Of a DNA stretch of 46,526 nucleotides, positions 8,010 to 16,109 are shown piece after piece. The position numbers were made by a program, and so were the translations under genes. The stretch lies in the NCBI GenBank assembly GCA_017436785.1, contig JAFSCK010000122.1, positions 1-46,526 of the forward strand. Reading direction: 5' to 3'. The notes beneath the pieces are model-generated. The model searched no databases, was not told the DNA's origin, and saw only the letters and a list, made by a program, of their open reading frames with translations. Position 1 is the first letter of the stretch. Each line of letters starts with the position of its first letter. The stretch is from Oscillospiraceae bacterium (GTDB lineage Bacteria; Bacillota; Clostridia; Oscillospirales; Oscillospiraceae).

Positions 8010-8843
8010 TTATCTTACGCTTTGGCGGTATTCCATAGGTGTGATGCTCTGGGTCCTGCGGAAGACCTGAGAGAAGTAGCTCAGAGAGGAGAAGCCCAGC
8101 AGCTGGGCGATCTGGGACATGGACAGGTCTGTTTCTGCCAGCAGGTATTTGCTTTCCTCGATCCTGCGGGAGATCATGTAATTGATGGGGGAGACACCAT
8201 ATTCCCGCTTGAAGGCGTGGGAAAGGTAGTATTTGTTCATGTGGGCTTCCTCCGCCAGCTGTTCCAGCGTCAGGGCCTCCTTGAAATGCAGGTCGATGTA
8301 TCGACGGACGGCGGCACACTGGCGGTTGCCGGAGACAAACTGTGGTTCTGCCGGCACAGCCAGTGAGGTGCTGCGCATCAGACGGATGATGAGGATCTCC
8401 ATAAAGGCCTGACAGACATCCTCATAGCCGGTGTTTTTCTGCTCCATTTCCCGGAGGATGTTTCGCAGACAGGAGGAGATATCTACGCTCTCAAAGTGGT
8501 CCAGAAGGCAGAACTGACCATTGGAATTTTCGCTGGTGGCCAATTCGATGCCTTCAATGCCCAGCACGATATACTCCAGCGGCTGGGCATTCAGACTGTC
8601 CTCTGTGTGGGTGACATTGGGATTGATGATGACCAGATTGTTGACATCCACAGGAAAAACCTGATCCTCGATCAAAAACTGCCCTTTGCCGCCGACAATG
8701 TAAAACAGCTCAGTATGGTTGTGGGTATGGGGCACGGAATGCCAGTCGCCGCCATACCGGGAACTGGCCACATTCAGCAATTTTACGGTACCGCGAATGG
8801 TGAAGGCCTGATCCTTATCCAGACTGTAATAATATCTGCTCAT
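8010..8843 (-). CDS. AraC-family transcriptional regulator of the glycan operon
   Basis: 277 residues. The N-terminal cupin-like sensor (about residues 35-95) has the pattern HTHNHTELFYIVGG. The C-terminal part has two helix-turn-helix motifs (LTLEQLAEEAHMNKYYLSHAF and MSQIAQLLGFSSLSYFSQVF) typical of AraC/XylS activators. ATG 8843 fits GAGGG upstream; an ATG 20 codons earlier has no ribosome site and lies within the promoter. It is divergent from the solute-binding protein gene of the galacto-N-biose/lacto-N-biose operon and is the likely activator of that operon in response to the imported sugar. Confidence 0.88.
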   Translation of the reverse strand: MSRYYYSLDKDQAFTIRGTVKLLNVASSRYGGDWHSVPHTHNHTELFYIVGGKGQFLIEDQVFPVDVNNLVIINPNVTHTEDSLNAQPLEYIVLGIEGIELATSENSNGQFCLLDHFESVDISSCLRNILREMEQKNTGYEDVCQAFMEILIIRLMRSTSLAVPAEPQFVSGNRQCAAVRRYIDLHFKEALTLEQLAEEAHMNKYYLSHAFKREYGVSPINYMISRRIEESKYLLAETDLSMSQIAQLLGFSSLSYFSQVFRRTQSITPMEYRQSVR

Positions 8844-8874
8844 AAAAGAAACCCTCGTTTTTAAGTATATTGAT

Positions 8875-8903
8875 ATTATATTATAATTTCTTGCTTTTAT
8901 CAA
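8875..8903 (-). promoter_or_regulatory. Promoter of the AraC regulator gene
   Basis: On the minus strand, TTGATA (8898-8903), exactly 17 bases, TATAAT (8875-8880). Confidence 0.75.
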
Positions 8904-8971
8904 TATAAAAGAAACAAGAATTGATGCAGGAAAATGAGGGCGCTATACTCTATATTTCACAAAGTTATACG

Positions 8972-8997
8972 ATATGCACAAAAAATGATGTGCATAT
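8972..8997. promoter_or_regulatory. Palindrome in the divergent regulatory region
   Basis: ATATGCAC and GTGCATAT separated by 10 bases, about 60 bases upstream of the transporter promoter. It is a candidate binding site for the AraC regulator or a second sugar-responsive factor. Confidence 0.5.
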
Positions 8998-9051
8998 TGA
9001 ACGAAATGCTGAAAATGGTTCGGAAGCAATATTTATAAAAAACTACGCAAG

Positions 9052-9086
9052 ATATTCCTTGTGAAAACAAGGATATTTTGTATACT
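9052..9086 (+). promoter_or_regulatory. Promoter of the glycan transport operon with overlapping inverted repeat
   Basis: TTGTGA at 9059-9064, 16-base spacer, TATACT at 9081-9086. The inverted repeat CCTTG/CAAGG with flanking ATAT (9052-9076) covers the -35 box, which suggests repressor or activator contact there. Confidence 0.65.
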
Positions 9087-9142
9087 TAAGACAAGTGAGA
9101 GAAGGCTTTCACGAAAACTAAAATACTATGGAGGAATAACAA

Positions 9143-10504
9143 ATGAAGAAGATCATTGTACTTCTGCTGGCTCTGGCCATGGTTATGTCTCTGGCTGCCT
9201 GCGGCGCTTCTGAGAAGCCCGCTGAGACTGAGGCTCCCAAGGCTGAGGCTCCCGCTGCTACTGAGGCTCCCGCAGCCGAAGCTGTGACCATCAAGGTCGC
9301 TGCCATCGAGACCGCTTACGGCTCTCAGGTCTGGGCTGACGTTGCTGCCGCTTTCGAGGCTGAGACCGGCATCAAGGTTGAGCTGACCACTGACAAGAAC
9401 CTGGAAGACGTTCTGACCGGTCCCATGCAGAACGGCGAGTACCCCGATGTTGTCCATCTGGCTACCGGCCGTCCCGCTGGCCTGACTGAGCAGCTGGTCA
9501 AGGCCAACGCTCTGCACCCCCTGACCAACACCCTGTCTCTGACCATCCCCGGCGAGTCCGTGAAGGTTGCTGACAAGATCGCTGGCGGCTTCACCGACAA
9601 CAACATCGTTGCTCCCTACGGCGACGGCGTGACCTACATGGCTCCCATGTTCTACTCTCCCTGCGGCCTGTTCTACAACGCAAAGCTGTTCGAGGACAAG
9701 GGCTGGGAAGTTCCCACCACTTGGGACGAGATGTGGGCTCTGGGCGATGTGGCCGCTGCTGAGGGCATCGCTCTGTTCACCTACCCCACCGCTGGCTACT
9801 ACGACGCTTTCATGTTCGCTCTGATGAACGCCATCGGCGGTCCTGAGTTCTTCAACGCCATCACCACCTATGAAGAGGGTGCATGGGACTCCGAGAACGG
9901 CAAGACCCTGCTGTCCATCCTGGACAAGCTGGCTGACTACACCCATCCTTCCACTCCCGCTCAGGCTAACAATCAGGACTTCACCAAGAACCAGCAGATG
10001 CCCATGAACGGCTCCGCTCTGTTCATGCCCAACGGCACCTGGATCACCGGTGAGATGGCTGACTACGCAGCTACTCTGGACAACTTCGCATGGGGCATGA
10101 CCGCTGTTCCCGCTGCCGGCACCGCTCCCTACTCCTTCTGCTGGTTCGAGCAGGCTTGGATCCCCGCCGGCGCTGAGCACATCGCTGAGGCTGAGCAGTT
10201 CGTGGCCTTCCTGTACTCCGACAAGGCTGCTGAGATCTTCGCTTCCGCTGGTGCTATGCAGCCCATTCTGGGCATCGCCGACATGCTGGAGGGCGAGAAC
10301 GTCATGTTCTACTCCATCTACGACAACGGCGCTAAGGCTGCTATGGGCGGCTTCGCTGCCTTCGGCGAGATCCCCGGTGTTGACGTTTCCGGTACCTTCT
10401 TCGCTCCCATCGACTCTCTGGTCGCTGGCACCATCACCATCGAGGATTACGCAGAGCTGGTCAAGACCAACTCCGCTCTGATGGCTGCTGCTAAGCTGGG
10501 CTAA
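9143..10504 (+). CDS. Sugar ABC transporter solute-binding lipoprotein
   Basis: 453 residues. Residues 1-20 form a lipoprotein signal with lipobox LAAC (Cys20), followed by an Ala/Glu/Pro-rich linker to about residue 50, then a family 1 extracellular solute-binding domain. It is anchored outside the membrane and delivers sugar to the two permeases encoded next. GGAGG lies just before the ATG. Position beside a GH112 phosphorylase gene indicates galacto-N-biose/lacto-N-biose I as ligand; this is inferred from context. Codon use is strongly biased to one set of codons, suggesting high expression. A terminator-like hairpin after it would favour this subunit over the permeases. Confidence 0.88.
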   Translation: MKKIIVLLLALAMVMSLAACGASEKPAETEAPKAEAPAATEAPAAEAVTIKVAAIETAYGSQVWADVAAAFEAETGIKVELTTDKNLEDVLTGPMQNGEYPDVVHLATGRPAGLTEQLVKANALHPLTNTLSLTIPGESVKVADKIAGGFTDNNIVAPYGDGVTYMAPMFYSPCGLFYNAKLFEDKGWEVPTTWDEMWALGDVAAAEGIALFTYPTAGYYDAFMFALMNAIGGPEFFNAITTYEEGAWDSENGKTLLSILDKLADYTHPSTPAQANNQDFTKNQQMPMNGSALFMPNGTWITGEMADYAATLDNFAWGMTAVPAAGTAPYSFCWFEQAWIPAGAEHIAEAEQFVAFLYSDKAAEIFASAGAMQPILGIADMLEGENVMFYSIYDNGAKAAMGGFAAFGEIPGVDVSGTFFAPIDSLVAGTITIEDYAELVKTNSALMAAAKLG

Positions 10505-10539
10505 TCCCATCTTCCAAGAGACCGCACTGTAAGCAATTT

Positions 10540-10576
10540 GGGTGGCAGTGACTTCTGTCACTGCCACCCGTTTTTT
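10540..10576 (+). terminator. Hairpin terminator/attenuator between binding protein and permeases
   Basis: GGGTGGCAGTGAC / GTCACTGCCACCC, 4-base loop, then GTTTTTT. Partial read-through would give the usual excess of binding protein over membrane subunits. Confidence 0.85.
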
Positions 10577-10678
10577 GCGGTATGCCCTACAGTCTTCTAA
10601 TAAGGTACTTTCCCTTGAACAGGCATGACCTGTCCAGTGGAAAATACCTTAATCAAAAAAATAAGGAGTTGGTTCAAG

Positions 10679-11560
10679 ATGAAAAGCAATTTCAAGCGCA
10701 CGGGTTTCCTCTTCGCGTGCGTGGGGCCTGCGGTGGTGCTGTTCGCCATTTTCATGGTGGTGCCCACCTTTAACGTATTCCGTCTGTCTCTGTATCAGCG
10801 AAGCACCTTCAATCCCAATGAAGTCTTTATCGGTCTGAAGAACTTCCAGATGCTGATGCGGGATGCGAACTTCATCCGGTCCATGCAGAATATGCTGCTG
10901 CTGATCGTCATGGTCACGGTGTTCACCATGGCAACTGCCCTGATTTTTGCGGGTATTCTGACCCGGGAAAAGCTGAAGGGACAGGATTTCTTCCGCGTTG
11001 TGTTCTACATCCCCAATATTCTGTCCGTGGTCGTTATCTCCGGTATCTTCTCTGCCATCTATGATATCGACCGGGGCCTGCTCAACAGCATCCTGAACCT
11101 CTTCGGTAAGGAGGGCATCCTCTGGAAGGGCGAGGAGCATGTCATCATGAGCCTTGTGATCGCCATGGTCTGGCAGGCCATCGGCTATTACATGGTCATG
11201 TACATGGCTTCCATGTCCGCAGTTCCCGGCTCTCTGTATGAGTCCGCCGGTCTGGACGGCGCGGACCGCATCACCCAGTTCTTCCAGATCACCATTCCGC
11301 TGATCTGGACCAACATCCGCACCACCCTGACCTTCTTCATTATCTCCACCATCAACATGGCCTTCCTGTTCGTCAGCGCCATGACCGGCGGCGGCCCCAA
11401 CAATGCGTCCAACGTGGCCCTGCTGTATATGTACAACCAGAAGAATCTGGGCGGCGGCTACGGCTACGCTATGGCCATCGGCGTGGTGATCTTCTTGGTG
11501 TCCTTCGGCCTGTCCGCTCTGGTGAACAAGGTCACGGAACGGGAAGTTCTGGAATACTAA
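10679..11560 (+). CDS. Sugar ABC transporter permease 1 (MalF-like)
   Basis: 293 residues from the ATG at 10679, preceded by AAGGAG at 10662. An upstream ATG in frame at 10625 has no ribosome site. Six hydrophobic segments and the binding-protein-dependent permease EAA-type loop (YESAGLDGADRITQFFQITIP) near residue 200. It forms the membrane channel with the next gene product, 12 bases downstream. Confidence 0.9.
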   Translation: MKSNFKRTGFLFACVGPAVVLFAIFMVVPTFNVFRLSLYQRSTFNPNEVFIGLKNFQMLMRDANFIRSMQNMLLLIVMVTVFTMATALIFAGILTREKLKGQDFFRVVFYIPNILSVVVISGIFSAIYDIDRGLLNSILNLFGKEGILWKGEEHVIMSLVIAMVWQAIGYYMVMYMASMSAVPGSLYESAGLDGADRITQFFQITIPLIWTNIRTTLTFFIISTINMAFLFVSAMTGGGPNNASNVALLYMYNQKNLGGGYGYAMAIGVVIFLVSFGLSALVNKVTEREVLEY

Positions 11561-11572
11561 GGAGGTGCTGAT

Positions 11573-12457
11573 ATGAGATTGAATCAAGAAAACAGTGCCG
11601 AGCGGCTGTATAAAATTTTCATTTATCTGGTTCTGGGAATCTTAGCTGTGCTGATCCTGATCCCTGTTCTGTGGGTCATGGTGGCTTCTGTGAAGGAAAC
11701 CTCTGAGCACTACGGCAGCCCTTGGGCGCTGCCCAGCCACATCCACTGGCAGAACTTTGCCGATGCTTGGACCAAGGCCAACATGGGCGGCTATATGCTC
11801 CACTCTGTGATGATCACGGTGCTGGCGCTGGGGATCCTGCTGGTGGTGGCGCTGCCTGCTTCTTACTGCTTGGCAAGATTCCAGTTTGTGGGCGGCAAAT
11901 TCCTGAACACCTGCTTTATGGCAGGCCTGTTCATCAACGTCAACTACATCGTGGTGCCCATTTACCTGATGCTGTCTGACGGCGACAAGTGGCTCAAGGG
12001 CATCTTGGGCAGCGGCTTCCTGCTGAACAATCACATCGTGGTGGCGGTGGTCTACGCAGCTACAGCCCTTCCCTTTACCATTTACCTGCTGTCCAGCTAT
12101 TTTGCAACGCTGCCCCATGACTTTGAAGAGGCTGCCTATATTGACGGTGCCGGTTATTTCCGGACCATGATGCAGGTCATCTTCCCCATGGCAAAGCCTT
12201 CCATCATCACCGTCATTCTGTTCAATTTCCTGTCCTTCTGGAATGAGTACATCATCATCAAGACGCTGGTCACGGACAAGGACCAGTGGACCCTGCCTGC
12301 CGGCCTGCTGAATCTGATGCAGGCACAGCAGTCTGCTGCGGAATATGGCCCCATGTATGCCGGCCTGGTGCTGGTGATGCTGCCTGTTCTGATCCTGTAT
12401 ATCTGCGTCCAGAAGAACCTGACCAAGGGCATGACTGTCGGCGGTCTGAAAGGCTAA
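11573..12457 (+). CDS. Sugar ABC transporter permease 2 (MalG-like)
   Basis: 294 residues, AGGAGG 8 bases before the ATG. Six membrane segments and an EAA loop (FEEAAYIDGAGYFRTMMQV) near residue 190, the site that docks the ATPase. No ATPase gene follows, so the transporter must borrow one; the MsmK/UgpC-type ATPase at 43661-44857 is the obvious candidate in this window. Confidence 0.9.
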   Translation: MRLNQENSAERLYKIFIYLVLGILAVLILIPVLWVMVASVKETSEHYGSPWALPSHIHWQNFADAWTKANMGGYMLHSVMITVLALGILLVVALPASYCLARFQFVGGKFLNTCFMAGLFINVNYIVVPIYLMLSDGDKWLKGILGSGFLLNNHIVVAVVYAATALPFTIYLLSSYFATLPHDFEEAAYIDGAGYFRTMMQVIFPMAKPSIITVILFNFLSFWNEYIIIKTLVTDKDQWTLPAGLLNLMQAQQSAAEYGPMYAGLVLVMLPVLILYICVQKNLTKGMTVGGLKG

Positions 12458-12466
12458 GGTGAGTGT

Positions 12467-12655
12467 ATGAATTTTTGGAAAGAGCATGCAACTTTGCGGG
12501 GCGTTCTGATCGCGCTGTTCTTTGTGATCGGCATGGTGCTGACCATTGCAGGCTGGAAAATGACCGGCAAGCTGGAAGGTCTGGGGATCATGCTGGTGGG
12601 GATCGTGTTCCTGCTGACTGCCCTGTTTGTGTATAACGCAGCGTATAAAAACTAA
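12467..12655 (+). CDS. Small membrane protein of the glycan operon (DUF6903-like)
   Basis: 62 residues with two membrane helices (about residues 11-31 and 37-57) and a short polar turn between. It starts 9 bases after the permease 2 stop with AGGTGAG upstream, so it is part of the operon. Short proteins of this shape occur beside GH112-type transport operons in Clostridia and I believe carry the name DUF6903; the family name is from memory. The function is unknown; a transporter accessory or assembly subunit is possible. Confidence 0.7.
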   Translation: MNFWKEHATLRGVLIALFFVIGMVLTIAGWKMTGKLEGLGIMLVGIVFLLTALFVYNAAYKN

Positions 12656-12657
12656 TG

Positions 12658-12688
12658 AAATGGGGAGGGAGGATTCCCTCCCCATTTA
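12658..12688 (+). terminator. Terminator after the transporter genes
   Basis: ATGGGGAGGGA / TCCCTCCCCAT, 4-base loop, then TTTATT. Separates the transporter genes from lnpA, which has its own promoter. Confidence 0.7.
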
Positions 12689-12712
12689 TTAAGAAAAATT
12701 TTGAAATTTGTA

Positions 12713-12741
12713 TTGATTTTTGTCTGTATAGAGGATAGAAT
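12713..12741 (+). promoter_or_regulatory. Promoter of the GH112 phosphorylase gene
   Basis: TTGATT at 12713-12718, 17-base spacer, TAGAAT at 12736-12741, 62 bases before the start codon. Confidence 0.6.
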
Positions 12742-12803
12742 TAGGAACAGAATAGGATTTCTGAAAAATAACGCCATTTCAGTTCCATAAGGAGTTTACC
12801 AAA

Positions 12804-14969
12804 ATGAATGATAACAAGCTGTATGGTCGGGTAACGATCCCTACCGATCTGGACGTGGTTCCCGAGACTCTGGAAATTATGAAGCGCTGGGGCGCTGATG
12901 CCATCCGTGACTGCGACGGCACCGATTTCCCTGCAGAGCTCCAGAACCAGAATGCAAAGATCTACTCCACTTACTATACCACCCGCAAGGACAATGTCTG
13001 GGCCAAGGCCAATCCCGATGAGGTCCAGCAGTGCTACATCATGACCGGCTTCCACACTGCCACCGAGGGCGCGCTGGAGATCCCTCTGATGAAGGGTATC
13101 AGCCCGGAACTGATGGAGGTCAACACCCGGGATGACATCAAGCGCTGGTGGGAAGTTGTGGACCGCACCACCGGTGAGGTTGTTTCTACCGATGCGTGGG
13201 ACTACAATGCCGAGACTGGCTGTGTGGTCATTGCCAAGCCCGATGCTTTCCACGAGTATACCGTGGCATTTCTGGCCTACCTGATCTGGGACCCCGTTCA
13301 CATGTATAACGCAGTCACCAACAACTGGCAGAACTTCGAGCACCAGATCACCTTCGATGTCCGTCAGCCTAAGACCCACAAGTTCACCATGGAACGCCTG
13401 CGCAAGTTCATCGCAGACCACCCCTATGTCAATGTCATCCGCTACACCACCTTCTTCCATCAGTTCACTCTCATGTTCGACGAGCTGAAGCGGGAGAAAT
13501 TCGTGGACTGGTACGGTTATTCCGCCTCCGTCAGCCCCTACATTCTGGAGCAGTTTGAGAAGGAAGTGGGTTACAAGTTCCGTCCTGAGTACATCGTGGA
13601 TCAGGGCTACTACAACAACCAGTACCGTGTTCCCTCCAAGGAGTTCAAGGACTTCCAGGCCTTCCAGCGCCGGGAGGTTGCCGCCCTTGCCAAGGAGATG
13701 GTGGACATCACCCATGAGCTGGGCAAGGAAGCCATGATGTTCCTTGGCGACCACTGGATCGGCACCGAGCCCTTCATGGAGGAGTGGAAGACCATCGGCG
13801 TGGATGCCGTGGTTGGCTCTGTGGGCAACGGTTCTACCCTGCGCCTGATCTCCGACATCCCCGGTGTCAAGTACACCGAGGGCCGGTTCCTGCCTTATTT
13901 CTTCCCGGATACCTTCCACGAGGGCGGCGACCCCGTGAAGGAAGCCAAGGAAAACTGGGTCACCGCACGCCGTGCCATCCTGCGCAAGCCCATCGACCGG
14001 ATTGGCTACGGCGGCTACCTGAAGCTGGCGCTGCAGTTCCCTGAGTTCATCGACTATGTGGAGTCCGTCTGCAATGAGTTCCGGGAACTGTATGAGAACA
14101 TCAAGGGCACCACTCCTTACTGCGTCAAGACTGTTGCCGTTCTGAACAGCTGGGGCAAGATGCGTGCATGGGGCTGCCATATGGTCCACCATGCCCTGTA
14201 CCAGAAGCAGAACTATTCCTACGCCGGCATCATCGAGGCTCTGTCCGGCGCTCCCTTCGATGTGAAGTTCATCTCCTTCGACGATATCCGAAACGACGCA
14301 TCCATTTTGGATAACATCGATGTCATCATCAATGTCGGTGACGGTGACACTGCCCACACCGGCGGTGCCGAGTGGGAGGATGCAGCGATTTCCTCCGCCA
14401 TCCGGAAGTTCGTCCATAACGGCGGCGGCTTCATCGGCGTGGGTGAGCCCTCCGGCCACCAGTATCAGGGCCGCTACTTCCAGCTGGCCAAGGTGCTGGG
14501 CGTGGAGAAGGAAACCGGCTTCACCCTGAACTACGACAAGTATAACTGGGAAGAAAAGCCCGGACACTTCATTCTGGAAGATGTGAAGGGCGATGTGGAC
14601 TTCGGCGAGGGCAAGAAGAGCATCTACGCCTACGAGGGCACGGACATTCTGGTTCAGAAAGACAAGGAAGTCCAGATGGCTGTCAATGCCTTCGGCAGCG
14701 GCCGCTCCGTCTACATTTCCGGCCTGCCCTATTCCTTCGAGAACAGCCGCGTTCTGTACCGCGCCATCCTCTGGGCCGCCCACGGCGAGGAGATCCTGCA
14801 CAAGTGGTTCTCCACCAACTACAACGTGGAAGTCCATGCTTTCGTTGCCAACGGCAAGTACTGCGTGGTCAATAACACCTATGTACCTCAGGATACCACT
14901 GTCTACACCGACAACGGCAGCTTCCAGCTCCATCTGGATGCCAACGAGATCAAGTGGTATAATCTGTAA
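12804..14969 (+). CDS. lnpA: 1,3-beta-galactosyl-N-acetylhexosamine phosphorylase (GH112)
   Basis: 721 residues, full length for GH112. The enzyme splits galacto-N-biose or lacto-N-biose I with phosphate to galactose 1-phosphate and GalNAc or GlcNAc in the cytoplasm. The N-terminus (YGRVTIPTDLDVVPETLEI, WGADAIRDCDGTDFP) and the motif MFLGDHWIGTEPF are typical; Asp316 in that motif lies where the known family's general acid is found (Asp313 in the bifidobacterial enzyme, from memory). Residues about 460-640 form the Rossmann-like domain. AAGGAG precedes the ATG. Codon bias is strong, as in the transporter genes. Galactose 1-phosphate would feed the Leloir route, whose genes are not in this window. 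Confidence 0.95.
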   Translation: MNDNKLYGRVTIPTDLDVVPETLEIMKRWGADAIRDCDGTDFPAELQNQNAKIYSTYYTTRKDNVWAKANPDEVQQCYIMTGFHTATEGALEIPLMKGISPELMEVNTRDDIKRWWEVVDRTTGEVVSTDAWDYNAETGCVVIAKPDAFHEYTVAFLAYLIWDPVHMYNAVTNNWQNFEHQITFDVRQPKTHKFTMERLRKFIADHPYVNVIRYTTFFHQFTLMFDELKREKFVDWYGYSASVSPYILEQFEKEVGYKFRPEYIVDQGYYNNQYRVPSKEFKDFQAFQRREVAALAKEMVDITHELGKEAMMFLGDHWIGTEPFMEEWKTIGVDAVVGSVGNGSTLRLISDIPGVKYTEGRFLPYFFPDTFHEGGDPVKEAKENWVTARRAILRKPIDRIGYGGYLKLALQFPEFIDYVESVCNEFRELYENIKGTTPYCVKTVAVLNSWGKMRAWGCHMVHHALYQKQNYSYAGIIEALSGAPFDVKFISFDDIRNDASILDNIDVIINVGDGDTAHTGGAEWEDAAISSAIRKFVHNGGGFIGVGEPSGHQYQGRYFQLAKVLGVEKETGFTLNYDKYNWEEKPGHFILEDVKGDVDFGEGKKSIYAYEGTDILVQKDKEVQMAVNAFGSGRSVYISGLPYSFENSRVLYRAILWAAHGEEILHKWFSTNYNVEVHAFVANGKYCVVNNTYVPQDTTVYTDNGSFQLHLDANEIKWYNL

Positions 14970-14973
14970 TCAA

Positions 14974-15011
14974 AACCTCCTGTGAAGCTTTAGCTCCACA
15001 GGAGGTTTTTT
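14974..15011 (+). terminator. Rho-independent terminator of lnpA
   Basis: AACCTCCTGTG / CACAGGAGGTT with loop and TTTTTT tail, directly after the stop. Confidence 0.9.
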
Positions 15012-15040
15012 GCGGGATGACCTTTTTTGCCGCCCCAACG

Positions 15041-15084
15041 GCGTGCCATGTTTATGGCACGCTAAAATGGCAGCAGGCCATTTT
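15041..15084. other. Two adjacent perfect hairpins
   Basis: GCGTGCCAT/ATGGCACGC (15041-15062) and AAAATGGC/GCCATTTT (from 15064) follow each other in the gap before the hydrolase gene. They may form a leader structure or a small repeat; I cannot assign a role. Confidence 0.5.
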
Positions 15085-15152
15085 ATCAAAAAATAGTATG
15101 ATTTTCTTAGGGTTGGTGGTACAATGGAGAAAACAGAAAGGTCGTGGATCGT

Positions 15153-16109
15153 ATGTGGGTATTTTTGGGAATTTCAGCGGTGGCGGCAGCGGTGCTGGGG
15201 GTGTCCTATGGGTGCTTTCGGATGGCCTTTCATGTGCCGCCCCGGAAGCAGATCGATCCGGAGGCCATTGAACTGCCGGAGGGGGCAGCGTATGAGCCCT
15301 ACTGGCCGGATATGGAGCGGTGGATCCGGGAATCCCGGGCAATGCCCCGGGAGCATATGACCATCAAGAGCTTCGATGGCCTGACACTGCATGGCACTTA
15401 TTACGAATATGCCCCCGGTGCGCCCATTGAGCTGATGTTCCATGGCTATCGGGGCAGCGCAGAGCGGGATCTGTCCGGTGGTGTCCAGCGGTGCTTCCGG
15501 TTGGGCCGGTCAGCGCTGATCGTAGACCAGCGGTGCAGCGGGCGCAGTGAAGGCAGTGTGATCTCCTTCGGCATCAGGGAACACCGGGACTGCCTAAAAT
15601 GGGTAGAATATATGCTCCGGCGGTTTGGCCCGGAGGTAAAGATCATCCTCACCGGCATTTCCATGGGGGCAGCCACGGTGCTGATGGCATCGGACAAGGA
15701 CCTGCCGCCCAATGTCATCGGTATTCTGGCGGACTGCGGCTACAATTCCCCGAAGGATATCATCTGTACGGTAATGGAGGGGATGGGGATCCCGCCGAAG
15801 CTGGGTTACCCCTTTGTGAAGCTGGGGGCGAAGATATTCGGCCGCTTTGATTTGGAAGCGGATGCCCCTGAGCGGGCAGTGCAAAATGCCAAGGTGCCGG
15901 TGATCTTCTTCCATGGGGAAGCGGATAACTATGTGCCCAGTTATATGAGCCGGGTGGTTTATGATGCCTGCGCTTCCCGGAAACAGCTGGTGCTGGTGCC
16001 CGGCGCAGCCCATGGCCTCAGCTATCCTGTGGATATGGAGGGCTATCTGAGCACCGTGCGGGCATTTTTCGGCCCAGAGACCAGTGCAGATCGGGAGGAA
16101 TCGGCATGA
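15153..16109 (+). CDS. Alpha/beta hydrolase, membrane-anchored
   Basis: 318 residues from ATG 15153 (a GTG three codons upstream sits too close to the AAAGG ribosome site). One N-terminal membrane helix (about residues 2-20), then an alpha/beta hydrolase domain: oxyanion region MFHGYRGSAERD, nucleophile elbow GISMGA with Ser near residue 170, acid in HGEADNYVP, and His in PGAAHGLSY. All three catalytic residues are present. The substrate is unknown. It resembles YqkD-like hydrolases. The stop overlaps the glycerate kinase start by 4 bases, so both are co-translated. Confidence 0.85.
   Translation: MWVFLGISAVAAAVLGVSYGCFRMAFHVPPRKQIDPEAIELPEGAAYEPYWPDMERWIRESRAMPREHMTIKSFDGLTLHGTYYEYAPGAPIELMFHGYRGSAERDLSGGVQRCFRLGRSALIVDQRCSGRSEGSVISFGIREHRDCLKWVEYMLRRFGPEVKIILTGISMGAATVLMASDKDLPPNVIGILADCGYNSPKDIICTVMEGMGIPPKLGYPFVKLGAKIFGRFDLEADAPERAVQNAKVPVIFFHGEADNYVPSYMSRVVYDACASRKQLVLVPGAAHGLSYPVDMEGYLSTVRAFFGPETSADREESA

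Noticed and set aside
12741-14933. 730-codon open frame antisense to lnpA, and similar long frames opposite the binding protein and ATPase genes
   Set aside because: Strong codon bias of the real genes keeps the opposite frames open; the products match nothing and have no ribosome sites.
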